From positions 434,001 to 498,000 of the forward strand of contig CAUJHS010000022.1 in the NCBI GenBank assembly GCA_963204915.1: DNA of 64,000 nucleotides, in the 5' to 3' direction. The notes below the pieces were generated by a model. It was given only the letters and a program-made list of their open reading frames with translations, was not told the origin of the DNA and searched no databases. The number at the start of each line of letters is the position of its first letter. The stretch's first letter is position 1. The stretch comes from Planctomycetota bacterium. GTDB lineage: Bacteria; Planctomycetota; Planctomycetia; Pirellulales; Pirellulaceae. A program made the translations under genes and the position numbers. Shown piece after piece: positions 1 to 8,660 of this stretch.

Positions 1-1
1 G

Positions 2-3000
2 ACGCAGCAGTCGTCGCGGCACGCCGCCACGGTGCTGGCCCAGCGCATCGCGCTGCTCCCCCCGGCGACCGTTGAATTGCTCTCGATTGGAGCGATCCTG
101 GGCAAAGAGTTCGACTTGGACACCGCCGCCCGGCTTGCGTCGCAACAACCCTCCGAAGCGATTCTTGCCGTCGATGCGGCGCGCGAGCGTCAATTGGTCT
201 GGGCGCGGGCCGACGGCGGCCGGTTTGTATTCGTGCATGACAAAATTCGCTCGGCCCTGCTGGAGCGGCTCTCCCATGAGCAGCGCCGCGACCTACACCT
301 GCGCGCCGCGCTGCATTTGCAGCAAACCGCGCCGATGCGCATTACCGACCTGGCGTACCACTTCGACGCCGCCGGGGCCAGTCGCAATGCGTTGTACTAC
401 GCCCTCGAGGCGGCCGAAGAAGCCCGTGCGCAACACTCATTGGAAGTGGCGGAACAACAATACCGCATCGCGCAGCGCGGCGCCGAACTGTCGGACGCTC
501 CCACGCGCTTTCGGATTGCCGAAGGGTTGGGCGACGTGCTCATGTTGCGCGGTCGTTACGACGCCGCCGCGGCGCTGTTCGAACACGCTTCGACCCTGGC
601 CGAAGGACGCCTGGCTCAAGCCAACATTCGCGAGAAGATTGCCGAGTTGGCCTTCAAACGCGGCGACAAAGAAACGGCCACGCGCGAGTTCGAGGCCACC
701 CTGAGGCACTTGGGCCGCACGGTGCCGCGTTCGCTTCCCATGTTCGCCGTGCTGCTAGTGTGGGAAGCCGTCATCCAGGTGCTGCACACCGTCTTCTCGC
801 GCTGGCTGGTGCATCGCCTGCGCGAAACGCCTTCTGAAGAAATTCGTTTACAGCTCCGGTTGTTCAGTCGTTTGACCCATGGCTACTGGTTCACACGCGG
901 CAAGGTGCAAACCCTGTGGGCGCACTTGCGCGGTATGAACCTGGGCGAGCGTTATCCGCCGACGTTGGAGTTGGCGAACGCGTACTCCGAACATGCGCCA
1001 GTGATTTCGCTCATTCCCTTGTTCGCCAGGGCTTGCGCGTACTCGCGCCGCTCGCTGGAGATTCGCCAACAGTTTGGCGACTTATGGGGTCAAGGTCAGT
1101 CGCTCACCTTTTACGGTTGCGTGTTGTATTATTCGAGCCGTTATCATGAATGCATCGAAAAGTCGCGCGATGCGATTCGCTTGCTGGAGCGCATGGGCGA
1201 CTACTGGCTCGTGCACATCGCCCGCTACCAGTTGGCGGCGTCGCTGTATCATCTTGGCGACTTGCGCGGAGCCGTCGAGGCGTGCCGCTTGAATCATAAG
1301 TCGGGGCTGGACCTGCGCGACGAACAAGCGTCGGGCATTATTCTCGACGTGTGGACGCGCGCCACCGAGGGCGCCGTGCCCGAAAGCACGTTGCGTCTGG
1401 AATTGCAGCGCGACCGTCACGACCCCCAAGGCATTACGCAAGTGTTGCTGGCCGAGGGCGTACGGCTGATGGGTGAAAATCGCCTCGACCACGCCGTTCG
1501 CACCTTCCGCGAAGCGATTGAGAAAGCGCGCCGCGCCGGAGTATGCAATGCATATACGCTGCCTGCGATGACGTGGCTGGCCACGGCATTGCGGCGGCAG
1601 GCCGAGCAAACCCCGCCTTACCAACCGCGACTCCGCCGCGCCGTCCTGCGTCAGGCGCAACGCGCCGTCCAACAGGCCATTTTCGCGGCGCGCATTTGCG
1701 CCAACGACCTGCCGCAGGCATGGCGCGAATACGGCCTGATCCAAGCCATGCGCGGGAAACCCCGCCAGGCGCGCAGCCATTTCTTTCGCAGCCTGGCCAT
1801 CGCCGAACAACATGACGCCCGTTACGAATACGCCCAAACGTTGCTCGCGCTAGGCCGGCTGGGCGAACAGTTCGGTTGGCGGGACGCCGAAAAGCATCTC
1901 GTCGAGGCCGAACGCCTGTTGCAAGACCTGGCGCTGGCGCCCAGCACGCGCGACACGGGAGATCGCCGTCACAGCGAACCGGTCACGCTCTCGTTGGCCG
2001 ATCGTTTTGACACGGTGGTCGATGCGGGACGCAAGATCGCGTCGGCATTGAACGCACCCGCCATTTTCGAAGAATCGCGCGCGGCGGCGTTGCGCCTTCT
2101 GCGCGGCGAAAGGTGCCGCGTGATCGAACTCGACGCTCAGCGCGGAGCGGACGGACAATTGCTCGACCCGCTCGAAGTGCGGCTGATTGCGCGCGCCGTA
2201 CAAACCGGGCGGGCCGTAACGCTAACCGACGAAGCGGCCGGCGCGGCTGGCGATCCGCATGTGGTCGGCGAAAGCTCCGCGATCGGCGTGCCGATCTACG
2301 TGCGAGGTTGCGTGGTCGCCTGCTTGTGCGTGACCCATCAGCACGTGCGCGGCCTATTCGGTCCCGATGAGGAGCGGTTGGCCGACTTCATCGCCACGTT
2401 AGCCGGCGCCGCCTTGGAGAACGCCGAGGGCTTCCAACAACTGCAAACCTTAAACGAGACCTTGGAAGTACGCGTGGCCGAACGCTCGGCCGCAGCCGAG
2501 GCCCGCGCGCGAGAACTGGCCCGCTCCAATGAGGAGCTGGAGCGCGTGGCGAACGAGTTGCGCCGCACCGAGGAGCAATTGCGCGTCGCGATCGAGGCGG
2601 CCGAGTCGGCCAGCCGCGCCAAGACCCAGTTCCTGACGACGATGAGCCACGAAATTCGCACGCCCATGAACGGCATCCTGGGCATGGCCGAACTGGCGCT
2701 CAAAACGTCGCTTACGCCCCAGCAGCGCAACTACATGAATACGGTCAAGCAGTCGGGCGATACGCTGCTTGCGCTGTTGAATGACATTCTCGACCTGTCG
2801 AAGATCGAAGCCGGCCGGATGGATCTGGAGGACATTCCCTTTGACCCGCGCGAAGTGGTGGCCAGCGCGGTGAGGCTCCTGGCGGTCAACGCTTCGCAAA
2901 AAGGGGTTGAACTGCTGTGCCGCGTCGCGCCCGACTTACCGGCGGAAATCAGCGGCGATCCGACGCGTTTGCGTCAAATCCTGGTCAACCTAGTGGGGAA

Positions 3001-4156
3001 CGCGATCAAATTCACGGCCGAAGGAGAAGTGTTCGTCAACGTGTTTGCCGACGACGACGGCGCGCAACTCCATCTGGAGGTTCAAGACACCGGCATCGGA
3101 ATTCCGCAAGACAAACTCGAAACGATCTTCGAGTCGTTCTCGCAAGCCGACAGCTCCACCACGCGCCGCTACGGCGGCACGGGGCTCGGGCTCGCCATCA
3201 CCGCTCAATTGGCGACATTGATGGGCGGCCGCATTTGGGTCGAAAGCGAACTCGGGCGCGGCAGCACGTTCCATGTGCTCATTCCCTTGCGCGCCATCAG
3301 CAGCCATCTGAGCTGTAAGCTCACCTCGACGCCCTTGTGCGGCATGCGCGTGCTATGCCACAGCGACCGACTCACCGCTCGCCGCGTCTATGCAGAGCTT
3401 TTAACGCAAGGCGGGGCCGCGGTGCAACTGACCGACGAAAACAGCGTCGAACTGAACGCGGTGCAAGGAAAGCCGCCCTACGAAGCCGTGGTCATCGACC
3501 TGGCGGATGGTCCTTCGGCCAGTTGGCGGCTACTGGAAAGTTCGCGAACGTCGCCCGGGTGGCGCGACTGTCCGAAGATCATACTTACCTCCGCGGGCAA
3601 ACTATGCGAAATTCCTGGTCAAACCACCTCCGAAAACGAGCATTGGCTCGCCAAGCCGCCGACATTCATGGAGCTGGCCGACGCGATGCTGTCCGCCGTA
3701 GGACGAACGTGCTCGGTCTTGCGACCCGACGCGCAGTGCGCCACGCGGCAGCTTGACGCGCTGCATATCCTCTTGGCCGAGGACGGGCTGATTAACCAGG
3801 AAGTGGCGGTTGGGCTGCTCGAGCTATCGGGCCACACCGTGCAAGTGGCCAACAATGGCCGCGAGGCGGTCGAAGCGTACGAACGCGGCCGGTTTGACGT
3901 CATTCTGATGGATCTCGAAATGCCCGAGATGGACGGCTTTGAGGCCACCCGGCGCATCCGAGAACTGCAAAGCATTTCGGGCGACTGCACGCCGATCGTG
4001 GCCATTACCGCCCACGCCGTGAATGGCTTCCGCGAACGTTGCCTGGAAGGCGGCATGGACGATTACGCCACCAAGCCGTTCGACTTAGAGCAATTGCTCA
4101 AGGTGTTGGCCGCCGTAACGAGCAACGTCCCACGGGCGGATGCTGCCATGGTTTAA
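2..4156 (+). CDS. Hybrid histidine kinase with ATPase-type helical/TPR region, GAF and two receiver domains (5' partial)
   Basis: The reading frame is open to the left edge, so the true start lies outside the window; residues here count from the GTG at 32. Residues 1-90 resemble the winged-helix tail of the AAA ATPase module in MalT-like or kinase-linked sensors. TPR-like helices run to about 620, a GAF-like domain covers about 655-800, and a coiled coil leads into HisKA with the phospho-accepting His873 (motif MSHEIRTPMNG). The HATPase domain (about 975-1085) has its G box GTGLGLAIT near 1049. A degenerate receiver (about 1108-1220) lacks the usual acidic pair near its N-terminus. A canonical receiver (about 1246-1365) carries Asp1294 in ILMDLEMPEMDG. 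There is no transmembrane segment in the visible part, so it is probably cytosolic. The signal sensed and the partner are unknown. Confidence 0.9.
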   Translation, partial: TQQSSRHAATVLAQRIALLPPATVELLSIGAILGKEFDLDTAARLASQQPSEAILAVDAARERQLVWARADGGRFVFVHDKIRSALLERLSHEQRRDLHLRAALHLQQTAPMRITDLAYHFDAAGASRNALYYALEAAEEARAQHSLEVAEQQYRIAQRGAELSDAPTRFRIAEGLGDVLMLRGRYDAAAALFEHASTLAEGRLAQANIREKIAELAFKRGDKETATREFEATLRHLGRTVPRSLPMFAVLLVWEAVIQVLHTVFSRWLVHRLRETPSEEIRLQLRLFSRLTHGYWFTRGKVQTLWAHLRGMNLGERYPPTLELANAYSEHAPVISLIPLFARACAYSRRSLEIRQQFGDLWGQGQSLTFYGCVLYYSSRYHECIEKSRDAIRLLERMGDYWLVHIARYQLAASLYHLGDLRGAVEACRLNHKSGLDLRDEQASGIILDVWTRATEGAVPESTLRLELQRDRHDPQGITQVLLAEGVRLMGENRLDHAVRTFREAIEKARRAGVCNAYTLPAMTWLATALRRQAEQTPPYQPRLRRAVLRQAQRAVQQAIFAARICANDLPQAWREYGLIQAMRGKPRQARSHFFRSLAIAEQHDARYEYAQTLLALGRLGEQFGWRDAEKHLVEAERLLQDLALAPSTRDTGDRRHSEPVTLSLADRFDTVVDAGRKIASALNAPAIFEESRAAALRLLRGERCRVIELDAQRGADGQLLDPLEVRLIARAVQTGRAVTLTDEAAGAAGDPHVVGESSAIGVPIYVRGCVVACLCVTHQHVRGLFGPDEERLADFIATLAGAALENAEGFQQLQTLNETLEVRVAERSAAAEARARELARSNEELERVANELRRTEEQLRVAIEAAESASRAKTQFLTTMSHEIRTPMNGILGMAELALKTSLTPQQRNYMNTVKQSGDTLLALLNDILDLSKIEAGRMDLEDIPFDPREVVASAVRLLAVNASQKGVELLCRVAPDLPAEISGDPTRLRQILVNLVGNAIKFTAEGEVFVNVFADDDGAQLHLEVQDTGIGIPQDKLETIFESFSQADSSTTRRYGGTGLGLAITAQLATLMGGRIWVESELGRGSTFHVLIPLRAISSHLSCKLTSTPLCGMRVLCHSDRLTARRVYAELLTQGGAAVQLTDENSVELNAVQGKPPYEAVVIDLADGPSASWRLLESSRTSPGWRDCPKIILTSAGKLCEIPGQTTSENEHWLAKPPTFMELADAMLSAVGRTCSVLRPDAQCATRQLDALHILLAEDGLINQEVAVGLLELSGHTVQVANNGREAVEAYERGRFDVILMDLEMPEMDGFEATRRIRELQSISGDCTPIVAITAHAVNGFRERCLEGGMDDYATKPFDLEQLLKVLAAVTSNVPRADAAMV

Positions 4157-4351
4157 CTCGCAGGCGCCGTCGGATGCCGCGCCGCGCGTGCCTCGTTGCG
4201 GCGTTCTTCGCGGTACCCAGGCGACGTCCTGCTGACCGTGCGCCGTTGCAACGTACCGTGTACTGTACCGAGGTGCGTCGCAATTTATCGCCGCGCGGGT
4301 TATCATGATCCGGGCACGCACTTGTTTTGGCACCCTAGGAATCATTCTCTC

Positions 4352-5515
4352 ATGAACAAGCTTTCTCGTGCTGGTGTGGTTGGGTTTTGCGCCCTATGGG
4401 CGGCATGGGCCTCGTCGGCCGCCGCGCAGGGAAACTCCGGACGATGGTCGGTCGAAAAGGCCGAAGCGTGGAGCCAGAAAACGCCGTGGCTCGTGGGCGC
4501 CAACTTCGCTCCTGCGTACGCCATCAACCAGTTGGAAATGTGGCAGGCCGATACCTTCGACCTGGAAGCGATCGATCGGGAGTTGGCATGGGCCCAAGAC
4601 CTGGGCTTCACCAGCATGCGCGTGTTCCTGCACCATCTGCTGTGGGAGCAAGACTCCGAAGGCTTCCTCAAACGCATGGATCAGTTTCTCGAAGTGGCCG
4701 ACAAACGCGGGATCGGCGTCATGTTTGTGCTGTTCGATAGCGTGTGGGACCCTCACCCCAAGCTCGGCAAGCAACGCGAACCGCAAAAAGGACTGCATAA
4801 CTCGGGTTGGGTGCAAAGCCCCGGCGCCCAAGACCTGCAAGACCGCACCCGGCATGTTCTGCTCGAAACCTATGTGCACGGCGTGATCGACCGCTTCAAA
4901 GACGACCCGCGCGTTCATGTGTGGGACCTGTGGAACGAACCCGACAACATGAACGGCAACAGCTACGGCCCGAACAACCTCAAACAAGAGCCCGAAAACA
5001 AACAGGCGATGGTGTTGGAATTGCTAGAGAAGTCGTTCGCGTGGGCGCGCGAGGCCAAGCCTACTCAGCCGCTGACTTCAGGCTTGTGGCTTGGCGGGCA
5101 CAAGGCCGACCCCAACCGGCTCATCCCCATCGAGAAAGTGCAGCTGGCGCAGTCCGATGTGATCAGCTTTCACAGTTACGGCAACCTGGACGATGTGAAA
5201 CGCTGGGTCGAAAACCTGCGTCAGCACAATCGTCCCTTGATTTGCACCGAGTACATGGCGCGCCCCGCGGGCAGCCACTTCGACCCCGTGCTGGGCTACT
5301 TCCAGGAACAAAACATTGGTGCGTACAACTGGGGTTTTGTCGCAGGCAAAAGCAATACCATCTATCCGTGGGACTCATGGCAAAAGCCTTACGAGCAAGA
5401 GCCGAAAGTCTGGTTCCACGACATCTTCCGCACGGATGGAACACCGTTCAACCCGAAAGAGGTCGAGCACATCAAGTCGATCACCGCCAAGAGCCAGCCC
5501 GCACGTAAGAAGTAA
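4352..5515 (+). CDS. Secreted GH5-like glycoside hydrolase (cellulase superfamily)
   Basis: The ATG at 4352 is chosen because it is followed directly by a clean signal peptide (MNKLSRAGVVGFCALWAAW, cleavage after AAAQ); the longer frame upstream encodes nothing plausible. The mature part of about 360 residues has the TIM-barrel pattern of clan GH-A. The putative acid/base is Glu196 in the strand-4 motif WDLWNEPDN, and the putative nucleophile is Glu300 in ICTEYMARP. Family and substrate cannot be fixed from the sequence alone; planctomycete homologues are often annotated as cellulase or 1,4-beta-xylanase. No carbohydrate-binding module is present. The 195 nt before the start showed no clear promoter. 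Confidence 0.85.
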   Translation: MNKLSRAGVVGFCALWAAWASSAAAQGNSGRWSVEKAEAWSQKTPWLVGANFAPAYAINQLEMWQADTFDLEAIDRELAWAQDLGFTSMRVFLHHLLWEQDSEGFLKRMDQFLEVADKRGIGVMFVLFDSVWDPHPKLGKQREPQKGLHNSGWVQSPGAQDLQDRTRHVLLETYVHGVIDRFKDDPRVHVWDLWNEPDNMNGNSYGPNNLKQEPENKQAMVLELLEKSFAWAREAKPTQPLTSGLWLGGHKADPNRLIPIEKVQLAQSDVISFHSYGNLDDVKRWVENLRQHNRPLICTEYMARPAGSHFDPVLGYFQEQNIGAYNWGFVAGKSNTIYPWDSWQKPYEQEPKVWFHDIFRTDGTPFNPKEVEHIKSITAKSQPARKK

Positions 5516-5589
5516 ACCGTTAGAGCACGACCCGCGGGGGCGTCGCCCTACCTCCGGGCGCGCCCTTCCCTGGCCGATGGACCTTGTGC

Positions 5590-6657
5590 ATGGACTTGAA
5601 CGAGTTGTTCTCCGCGGATTTTGCGACGGCGCGCCGGCGTTTTCGCGACGCCGCCCTCGCCGCGGGGGCTTCGCTTCAAGAACTGCTGCTGGAAGCGCGC
5701 GGCCCGCACGATGAACCGCTCGGCATCGACATCGCGTGGTTAGGAACTTCGAACGCGCAAAGGGTCTTGCTGCATACCTCGGGGTTGCACGGGGTGGAAG
5801 GCTTCGCCGGCTCGGCCATACAGCTGCACCTGTTGTCGCAGCCGCCGGCCCTACCTTCCGATATGGCGGTCGTCTTGCTGCACGTCGTCAATCCTTATGG
5901 CATGGCGTGGCTGCGGCGTTTCAATGAAAACAACGTTGATCTGAACCGCAATTTTCTGGCGCCGGGCGAAGCTTTTTCCGGAGCGCCGGATGCGTACCGT
6001 ACGCTCAATTCACTCTTGAACCCCACAGGACCCGCACGTGGGGTCGACCTGTTCTACGTCCATGCGGGATGGCGCGTGCTACGTCACGGGTTTCACAATC
6101 TCAAACAAGCCATCGCTCAAGGGCAGTATGACTATCCGCACGGATTGTTCTACGGCGGCGCCAAGCTTGAACCGTCGGCCGTGGCCGTCTTGGCCTGGTG
6201 TCGCGAACATCTCAAGGGCGCAGAACGCGTGTTCGTAATCGACATTCATACTGGGCTCGGCCCGTCGGGCGTCGATTCCTTGCTTACGCACTACGCTTCC
6301 GAATCCGAACCGGCGCAACAACTGCGAAAACATCTGGGCGACAAGGTGCAATGTTGGGATCGTCGCAGCGTGGCCTATCATATTCGCGGAGGGTTTCTCG
6401 AGGCGTTGGAAAGAGAACTGGCCCCCGCCGCCGTAACCACCCTATGCCAGGAGTACGGCACGTATTCGCCTTTGTCGGTGCTCGCGGCGTTGCGGCAAGA
6501 GAACCGCTTGCACCATGCGGGCCAGTCGCGACAATTGAACCATCCCGCCAAACAGCGGCTGGTCGAGGCGTTCTGCCCCCGCAGCCCCGTCTGGCGGACG
6601 CAAATCTTGGAGCGCGGCGCCACGTTGTTTGATGCAGCACGCCAGCATTTGCTTTGA
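5590..6657 (+). CDS. DUF2817 family protein (M14 zinc carboxypeptidase-like)
   Basis: About 355 residues. A TTG at 5584 in the same frame is possible, but the ATG at 5590 is preferred. The motif HTSGLHGVEGFAGS gives the HxxE zinc-binding pair of the M14-like fold. Downstream VIDIHTGLGPSG supplies the third ligand region, and CQEYGTYSP may hold the catalytic acid, as in DUF2817 proteins. DUF2817 members are predicted to cleave peptide or amide bonds, but few have been characterised. There is no signal peptide, so it is probably cytosolic. It starts 74 nt after the GH5-like gene and may share its transcript. Confidence 0.75.
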   Translation: MDLNELFSADFATARRRFRDAALAAGASLQELLLEARGPHDEPLGIDIAWLGTSNAQRVLLHTSGLHGVEGFAGSAIQLHLLSQPPALPSDMAVVLLHVVNPYGMAWLRRFNENNVDLNRNFLAPGEAFSGAPDAYRTLNSLLNPTGPARGVDLFYVHAGWRVLRHGFHNLKQAIAQGQYDYPHGLFYGGAKLEPSAVAVLAWCREHLKGAERVFVIDIHTGLGPSGVDSLLTHYASESEPAQQLRKHLGDKVQCWDRRSVAYHIRGGFLEALERELAPAAVTTLCQEYGTYSPLSVLAALRQENRLHHAGQSRQLNHPAKQRLVEAFCPRSPVWRTQILERGATLFDAARQHLL

Positions 6658-6767
6658 CGTTCGGCAGGCAGCGCCCCGTACGGCGCCAGTTCCGCCAGGT
6701 GCCCCAATCGTTGCGTCGCACTGTGGGTGCGTTCGAGAAACCACGGAAGGAAATTGCTCCCGGGATC

Positions 6768-7205
6768 ATGAAGACGATTTTATTTCTGTGCAGTGGTAAT
6801 TATTATCGCAGTCGGTTCGCCGAATCCCTGTTTAATGCGCATGCCGAGAAAGCGGGCCTTGAATGGCGAGCAATTTCCCGCGGCTTTTTTCTCCATCCGG
6901 GGAACATCGGTCCGATCTCGACCCACGCCATTCACGGCCTGGAGCGCCGCGGCGTGATCGTGGGAACCGAGTTGCGGCATCCGATGGTCGTGACCGAGCA
7001 GGACTTCGAATCAGCTCAGCACATCGTGGCCGTGAAAGAAGCAGAACATCGTCCGCAAATGGAGGCGAAGTTCCCCCACTTAATCGATCGTGTCGAATTC
7101 TGGCGTATCGACGACATTGACTGCGCCGATCCTCAAACGGCGCTTACGCATCTGGAAGAAGCTGTTCTTCGTCTTATCCCACGGTTAACTGGCCATGAAG
7201 TTTGA
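6768..7205 (+). CDS. Low-molecular-weight protein tyrosine phosphatase-like protein
   Basis: About 145 residues from the ATG at 6768, which has a GGAAGG ribosome-binding site upstream. The N-terminus FLCSGNYYRSRFAE matches the LMW-PTP P-loop C-x5-R-S, with Cys8 as nucleophile and Arg14. A DP pair near the C-terminus (CADPQTA) may be the general-acid loop. Arsenate reductases of the same fold keep further conserved cysteines, which are not evident here, so phosphatase is favoured. The last 11 bases overlap the start of the next gene, which suggests translational coupling with the ceramidase-like protein. Substrate unknown. Confidence 0.7.
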   Translation: MKTILFLCSGNYYRSRFAESLFNAHAEKAGLEWRAISRGFFLHPGNIGPISTHAIHGLERRGVIVGTELRHPMVVTEQDFESAQHIVAVKEAEHRPQMEAKFPHLIDRVEFWRIDDIDCADPQTALTHLEEAVLRLIPRLTGHEV

Positions 7206-8586
7206 CATCACACGCCGCGAAGCGCTGGGCGCGCTCGCGGCTGCCGCGGCCGCAACTGCGGCGCCTCGTGCGCTTCTCGCCGACGAGGCGACCTTTCGCA
7301 TGGCAACGTTTTCGGTCGACATCACTCCGCCTGTGGGACACCCGCTCCTGGGCGGATCGTGGGCTCCAGCGCGCACCATCGGCGACCCGCTCTTCGCCCG
7401 CGGGTTAATCTTTTTCGGAGCGGGCGAACCCGTGGTGCTGCTCGGCGTCGACTGGTGCGAATTGCGCAACGACGCTTACGATCGCTGGCGCGACGCTCTG
7501 GCGAAAGCCGTCGGAACTTCGCGCGAGCGGGCCATGATCGCCTGCCTGCACCAACACGACGCCCCCTACGCCGACGCCCGCGCGCAGCAGCTACTCGACG
7601 AGCATGGCTTACCGGGCGCCATGTTTGACCCGCAGTTCTTCTCCGAGACGGTCGCTCGCGTAGCCCAGGCCGCCGCCGAAGCCGCTGCGGCGCCGCAGCG
7701 CGTCACGCACCTGGGGGTTGGGCAAGCGCCCGTCGAGCGTGTGGCGTGCAATCGCCGCGTCGAACTGAATGGCCAGGTGAGGTTTAACCGTTACAGCGCC
7801 ACGCGCGATCCACAAATTCGAGACGCCGACGACGGCGAGATCGACCCGATGCTCAAGACGATCAGCTTTTGGGACGGCGATACCCCGCGCGCCGCGCTCA
7901 GTTGCTACGCCGTGCACCCCATGAGTTATTACGGACAAGGCGAGGTGTCGAGCGACTTCGTAGGCATGGCGCGCGATCTTCGCCAGCGAAAAACGCCCGA
8001 CGTGTTTCAGATCTACTTCAGCGGGTGCGCCGGCGATGTGACGGCCGCAAAATACAACACGGCCGATGCGCCAGGACGCCGCGCCTTAGCGGAACGGCTG
8101 GAACAAGGCATGAGCGACGCCTGGAGCGCCACGCAGCGCCATTCCTTGAAACGCGTCGCGTTTCGCAATGCGCCGATGCAGTTGCCCCCGTGGAACAAGC
8201 CGGAACTAACGGTCCCGCACCTTTCCGAGATCTTGAAGAACGCGCAGGCCGGCCCAGCCGAGCGCATTCAAGCGGCGATGGGCATTAGTTGGCAGGAGCG
8301 CTGCGCGGCAGGGCAACCCGTCGACTTGCCCGTGCTGGACTTCGGTCCCGCGCAAATCGCCGTCCTGCCGGCGGAAGCGTTTGTCGGGTTTCAACTTGCG
8401 GCGCAGCAAATGCGGCCTGACGGTTTCGTGATGACGGTCGGTTATGGCGAATGCGCCCCCGGTTATTTTCCCACCGCTCGGCCGCGCGAAGAAGGTTTTG
8501 CCGAAGAACATGGCTATTGCTGGGTCGCGCCCGGCGCCGACGAACCACTCTTGAGCGCCTTGAACAAGGCGTTGACAATCAAGTAA
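7195..8586 (+). CDS. Twin-arginine-exported neutral/alkaline ceramidase-like protein
   Basis: 463 residues. The N-terminus MKFDITRREALGALAAAAAA is a Tat signal with a twin-arginine core and a long alanine-rich stretch, predicting export of a folded metalloprotein. The mature part starts like the N-terminal domain of neutral ceramidases (FSVDITPPVGHPLLGG). It keeps the metal-site-like segments HQHDAPYAD and AVHPMSYYG, plus FSGCAGDVTAAKYN. Planctomycetes carry many short homologues without the second ceramidase domain, and true ceramide hydrolysis is unproven for them. It overlaps the upstream phosphatase-like gene by 11 nt. Confidence 0.75.
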   Translation: MKFDITRREALGALAAAAAATAAPRALLADEATFRMATFSVDITPPVGHPLLGGSWAPARTIGDPLFARGLIFFGAGEPVVLLGVDWCELRNDAYDRWRDALAKAVGTSRERAMIACLHQHDAPYADARAQQLLDEHGLPGAMFDPQFFSETVARVAQAAAEAAAAPQRVTHLGVGQAPVERVACNRRVELNGQVRFNRYSATRDPQIRDADDGEIDPMLKTISFWDGDTPRAALSCYAVHPMSYYGQGEVSSDFVGMARDLRQRKTPDVFQIYFSGCAGDVTAAKYNTADAPGRRALAERLEQGMSDAWSATQRHSLKRVAFRNAPMQLPPWNKPELTVPHLSEILKNAQAGPAERIQAAMGISWQERCAAGQPVDLPVLDFGPAQIAVLPAEAFVGFQLAAQQMRPDGFVMTVGYGECAPGYFPTARPREEGFAEEHGYCWVAPGADEPLLSALNKALTIK

Positions 8587-8660
8587 GGTAAGCGAACCGC
8601 GTGCGGCGGGCGACACGGCGCGGACGACGGCCTCCCTGACCTGCTGCATGTCGTCTGGCG

